Part shown: piece by piece, positions 4,895 to 7,389 of the stretch
Position numbering within the stretch: position 1 is the first letter of the stretch
Layout: the number at the start of each line of letters is the position of its first letter
The notes under the pieces: model-generated
Told to the model about the DNA's origin: nothing
The model's input: the letters and a program-made list of their open reading frames with translations, nothing else
Database searches by the model: none
From: Mariprofundaceae bacterium
GTDB taxonomy: Bacteria; Pseudomonadota; Zetaproteobacteria; Mariprofundales; Mariprofundaceae
Length of the DNA stretch: 7,389 nt
Reading direction: 5' to 3'
NCBI GenBank assembly: GCA_027035825.1
Contig: JALVTX010000167.1
Coordinates: 1-7,389, forward strand
Position numbers and translations under genes: made by a program

Positions 4895-7389
4895 ATGTCG
4901 CATAAGCTGATCCGGCTGCTCGCCTCCTGCCGGCGGATACTGCTGCTGCTCGCGCTGTGCGCGACGGCGGCGCTGGCGTGGGTCTATTGGCAGGCGCCGC
5001 CCCTGGACTCGCTGCGGCCGGAACTGAAGGCGCTCTTGAGCGAACGGTGGCAATTGGCCGAGCTGCAACTGGGGCGCCTGTCGTGGCGCTGGGCCGGGCA
5101 GTTCTGGCTTCGGGGCGAGGACGTGAGCTTCGTCAGCCGCGGCGGACAGGTGCGCCTGGATCATGCCCGCCTGTCCGTCCGGCTTTCCCTCTGGTCGCTT
5201 CTTTCCGGACACGTGCATCCCTTGAGCCTGCGCGTACAGGGCGGCGCCATGCGCTTGAGGCTTGCCGATGCCCTTGCCGGTCAGGCCGCCGGTTCGTTTC
5301 TGGCCGGCCTCCCGGCCTTGCCGTCCACCCGGTTTGACATCGAGGACGCGACGCTCTTGCTGGAGCTGCCGGAAGAAACATGGCGGTTGCCTGGTTTCCG
5401 GCTGCATCTGGACGGGGCCAGGCGACGAGCCACCGTCGGGGCGCCGGGCATCCGCCTGGATGCGTCCTGGAATGATGCGCGGACGGCGCTGGATCTGCGC
5501 GCCCGCGTCCGCGATCTGGGGTGGCTGCCGCCGCGCGCCAGAGGCTGGATTCGAGGGGACGCGGCGGGCGAGGTGCGCGTGCAGGGCGCGCTGGATCGCG
5601 GCGAATGGCGGGTGCGGGCCCGATTGTCCGCTCGCGGCGGCGCGCCTGTTCGCATTCTTCAGGGTGGCGAAACGCTGGCGTTCGACCAGCTGAAGGTGCG
5701 GGCGCGGATTCGGGGCGACAATCCGCTGCGGCCTGAGGCCGTGAGCTGGGAGCGGGCGGACTGGGCGCTGGGCGGGCAGCGCTTGACGATGCGCGGCGAC
5801 TGGAAGGGTGGCGTGCTGCATGCACATGTCACGGACGGCATGGCGAGCCTGCCGGCGCTGGCGCGGTGGGGCGGACGGTGGGCGACACCCGGCTGGCGAG
5901 CGTGGCTGGCGCGCATCGCCCACGGCACGATGGATCACATCGCGGCCGAACTGACGCTGCCTCAAGCCAATCCCTGGCTGGCGCCGGACATCCGGCATTG
6001 GCGACGCGAGGGCTGGAAGCTGGAGGGGACGCTGCACGAGGCGGATGCGCCGCTGCCGGGCGATGCCGGTGCGATCACCCATCTGGACGGAACGCTGGCG
6101 GCGGGCGCGCACGGGTTCGAGCTGGAGGTGCGACACGCCGTGCTTCCGGACGGCGTCGGCAACCTGGACGGCAGGGTGAAGCTGGCGGACTGGAAGCTCC
6201 CGGCGCTGAGCGTGGAGGGTCGGGGCGAGGTGGATCTGCCCCGGTTACTGCGCTGGCGCGACATGCCGGTTCCGGACTCCTGGCGATGGCGGCAGGGCCC
6301 CGCACTGGCCCGGTTCTCGCTGCATTGGCCGGCGCATTCTGGCGAGCCCGAAGGGTGGGTGGAGCTGTCGCCCAACGTGGCCTGGGAAGGCGAGTTCAAG
6401 GGGCGTCCCGTCCGCCTTTCGGGCGGGGTCTTGCGCTGGCAGGCGCGCGGTCGCAAGGCGCCCCGGCGCATCGTCATCCGGGGCATGACCATCCAGTACG
6501 ACACCTATGCGGGCCAGCTTGATGCGGCCCTGCACGGGCGAGGCCGGGAAGGGTGGGCGCTGGATTCCATGCATTTGCAGGCCCGCGCCGCCTTTGCCGA
6601 TCTCGTTCGGCGCTGGCGGCTGCCCCTGGATGCGCCGGCCGGCACGGCGCGGGCGGAAATGCGGTTCGACGGCAATTGGCGCCTGAACCTCGATTTGAGG
6701 GCGGCGGCCTGGAAGCATCTGCTGGGCGCGGACAAGCGGCAGGGCGCGGCCTGGACCATGCAGGCCATCGGGGCGCCGGCGGCGGATGGGGATGGCGTGG
6801 AGATCCAGTCGCTGGTCAGCCGCGGGGGATTCCCGCGTATTCAGGGCGAGGGCCGGATGGATCAGCGCCGCCTGTTGCTGAATCTGAAAAGCATCCAGTC
6901 GCCGGCCTTCACCGGCGGCATTCGCCTGAACTTTCCTTTTGGTCGGGGAGCCGGCGAGGAAAAGAGGACGCCGCTGGAAGTGGATGTCCGCTCGGAATTC
7001 CTGTCGCGTCAGGCGCTGCCGGAGCACTGGGATGTTCTGGAGGCCGCGGACGTGGGTGGAGGCGCTCGTGGGGGAGGCCGGCCCTGGGTGTTGCGCGGCG
7101 TCTTCCAACGCCTGCAGTGGGATGCCGCCAGCATGCGCGACGTGCGCGTGCGGTTTGCTTCCACGGCCCAGGGGGTGGGCACGCTCCAGGCCTCGCGGCT
7201 GGAGGCGGCGAACCTGGCGGCGCGCCGGGTGCACGGCTATTTCCGCCTGCCGGGACAGGGCGTGGTGGACATTCGCGAGCTGGACGCCCGCCTGCCCGGA
7301 CAGGATGTGCGTCTATCGGGCGTGCTGACGCCGGAGAGCGAGGAACGCCTGCGCTGGCGAGGTTTCGCCATCATGCATGGCGATTTCAG
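4895..7389 (+). CDS. YhdP/AsmA-like envelope protein (DUF3971-type), 3' end beyond window
   Basis: This frame is open for 831 codons without a stop and leaves the window, so the gene is 3'-truncated by the window edge; E. coli YhdP has about 1266 residues. It starts with a short basic segment and one hydrophobic anchor (about 15-32). An AsmA-like N-terminal region follows: PLDSLRPELKALLSERW (36-52), then RLSWRW (61-66), LRGEDVSFVSRGGQVRL (72-88) and LSLWSLLSGHVHPLSLRVQGG (97-117), matching the opening pattern of YhdP. Much of the rest alternates short beta-prone segments such as FDIEDATLLLELP, as expected for a long hydrophobic-groove protein. Residues 319-340 (LPALARWGGRWATPGWRAWLAR) resemble the DUF3971 motif, and 770-831 resemble the later AsmA-like repeats. 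Family members YhdP, TamB and YdbH are redundant, proposed inner-to-outer-membrane phospholipid bridges in E. coli; the role here is inferred. Arginine codons CGA/AGG are commoner than in the mla genes, suggesting lower expression. The ATG at 4895 lacks a close ribosome-binding site, but no other in-frame start lies between mlaC and it. Confidence 0.85.
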   Translation, partial: MSHKLIRLLASCRRILLLLALCATAALAWVYWQAPPLDSLRPELKALLSERWQLAELQLGRLSWRWAGQFWLRGEDVSFVSRGGQVRLDHARLSVRLSLWSLLSGHVHPLSLRVQGGAMRLRLADALAGQAAGSFLAGLPALPSTRFDIEDATLLLELPEETWRLPGFRLHLDGARRRATVGAPGIRLDASWNDARTALDLRARVRDLGWLPPRARGWIRGDAAGEVRVQGALDRGEWRVRARLSARGGAPVRILQGGETLAFDQLKVRARIRGDNPLRPEAVSWERADWALGGQRLTMRGDWKGGVLHAHVTDGMASLPALARWGGRWATPGWRAWLARIAHGTMDHIAAELTLPQANPWLAPDIRHWRREGWKLEGTLHEADAPLPGDAGAITHLDGTLAAGAHGFELEVRHAVLPDGVGNLDGRVKLADWKLPALSVEGRGEVDLPRLLRWRDMPVPDSWRWRQGPALARFSLHWPAHSGEPEGWVELSPNVAWEGEFKGRPVRLSGGVLRWQARGRKAPRRIVIRGMTIQYDTYAGQLDAALHGRGREGWALDSMHLQARAAFADLVRRWRLPLDAPAGTARAEMRFDGNWRLNLDLRAAAWKHLLGADKRQGAAWTMQAIGAPAADGDGVEIQSLVSRGGFPRIQGEGRMDQRRLLLNLKSIQSPAFTGGIRLNFPFGRGAGEEKRTPLEVDVRSEFLSRQALPEHWDVLEAADVGGGARGGGRPWVLRGVFQRLQWDAASMRDVRVRFASTAQGVGTLQASRLEAANLAARRVHGYFRLPGQGVVDIRELDARLPGQDVRLSGVLTPESEERLRWRGFAIMHGDF

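Noticed and set aside
4853..6136. 427-codon open frame on the minus strand opposite mlaC's end and the YhdP-like gene
   Set aside because: It is rich in Arg, Pro, Gln and Ala with no recognisable domain, and mirrors G/C-ending codons of the real + strand gene. The + strand frame has coherent AsmA-like content throughout.
5866..6522. 218-codon + strand frame inside the YhdP-like gene, read in another frame
   Set aside because: Gly/Arg/Ala-rich translation without domains; the overlapping 4895 frame is continuous and coherent, so no frameshift or second gene is indicated.
6245..7234. 329-codon minus-strand frame opposite the YhdP-like gene
   Set aside because: Low-complexity Arg/Pro/Gln-rich composition typical of an antisense shadow in GC-rich DNA, with no domain or ribosome-binding site.

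Overview
The window looks like ordinary chromosomal DNA from a GC-rich, double-membraned proteobacterium. Gamma-, beta- or Acidithiobacillia-type are all possible, and I cannot narrow it further from sequence alone. Evidence for this is the DXP (non-mevalonate) isoprenoid pathway, a Mla-type phospholipid ABC transporter with a periplasmic lipid carrier, and a large AsmA/YhdP-like envelope protein. All genes are on the + strand, tightly packed, with G/C-ending codons throughout. I saw no RNA genes, mobile elements, CRISPR arrays or integrases.

Layout. Bases 1-97 hold the last 31 codons of a polyprenyl (farnesyl/geranylgeranyl) diphosphate synthase, very likely ispA. It overlaps dxs (94-2022, DXP synthase) by an ATGA. 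After dxs comes a mla operon: mlaF (ATPase, 2067-2876, alternative start 2019 in another ATGA overlap), mlaE (permease, 2873-3652, ATGA overlap with mlaF), mlaD (MCE protein, 3669-4124) and mlaC (periplasmic carrier, 4239-4856). Between mlaD and mlaC lies a 114-base spacer containing hairpin potential. From 4895 to the end of the window a long reading frame (831 codons, still open) encodes a YhdP/AsmA-like protein with an N-terminal membrane anchor.

How the genes fit together. IspA and Dxs supply isoprenoid precursors, which feed undecaprenyl carrier and quinones. MlaFED is an inner-membrane ABC complex that exchanges phospholipids with the soluble carrier MlaC, which shuttles them to or from the outer membrane. 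YhdP-family AsmA-like proteins are proposed bridges for phospholipid transport between the membranes. The window therefore reads as a lipid-precursor and envelope-lipid-trafficking cluster.

The points most worth a second look are these: the STAS-domain subunit gene mlaB is missing from its usual place after mlaC; a YhdP-like gene stands there instead; the dxs-to-mla junction is tight; and two untranslated stretches (4125-4238 and 4857-4894) carry a hairpin and an orphan Shine-Dalgarno sequence. I found no convincing wholly new system.
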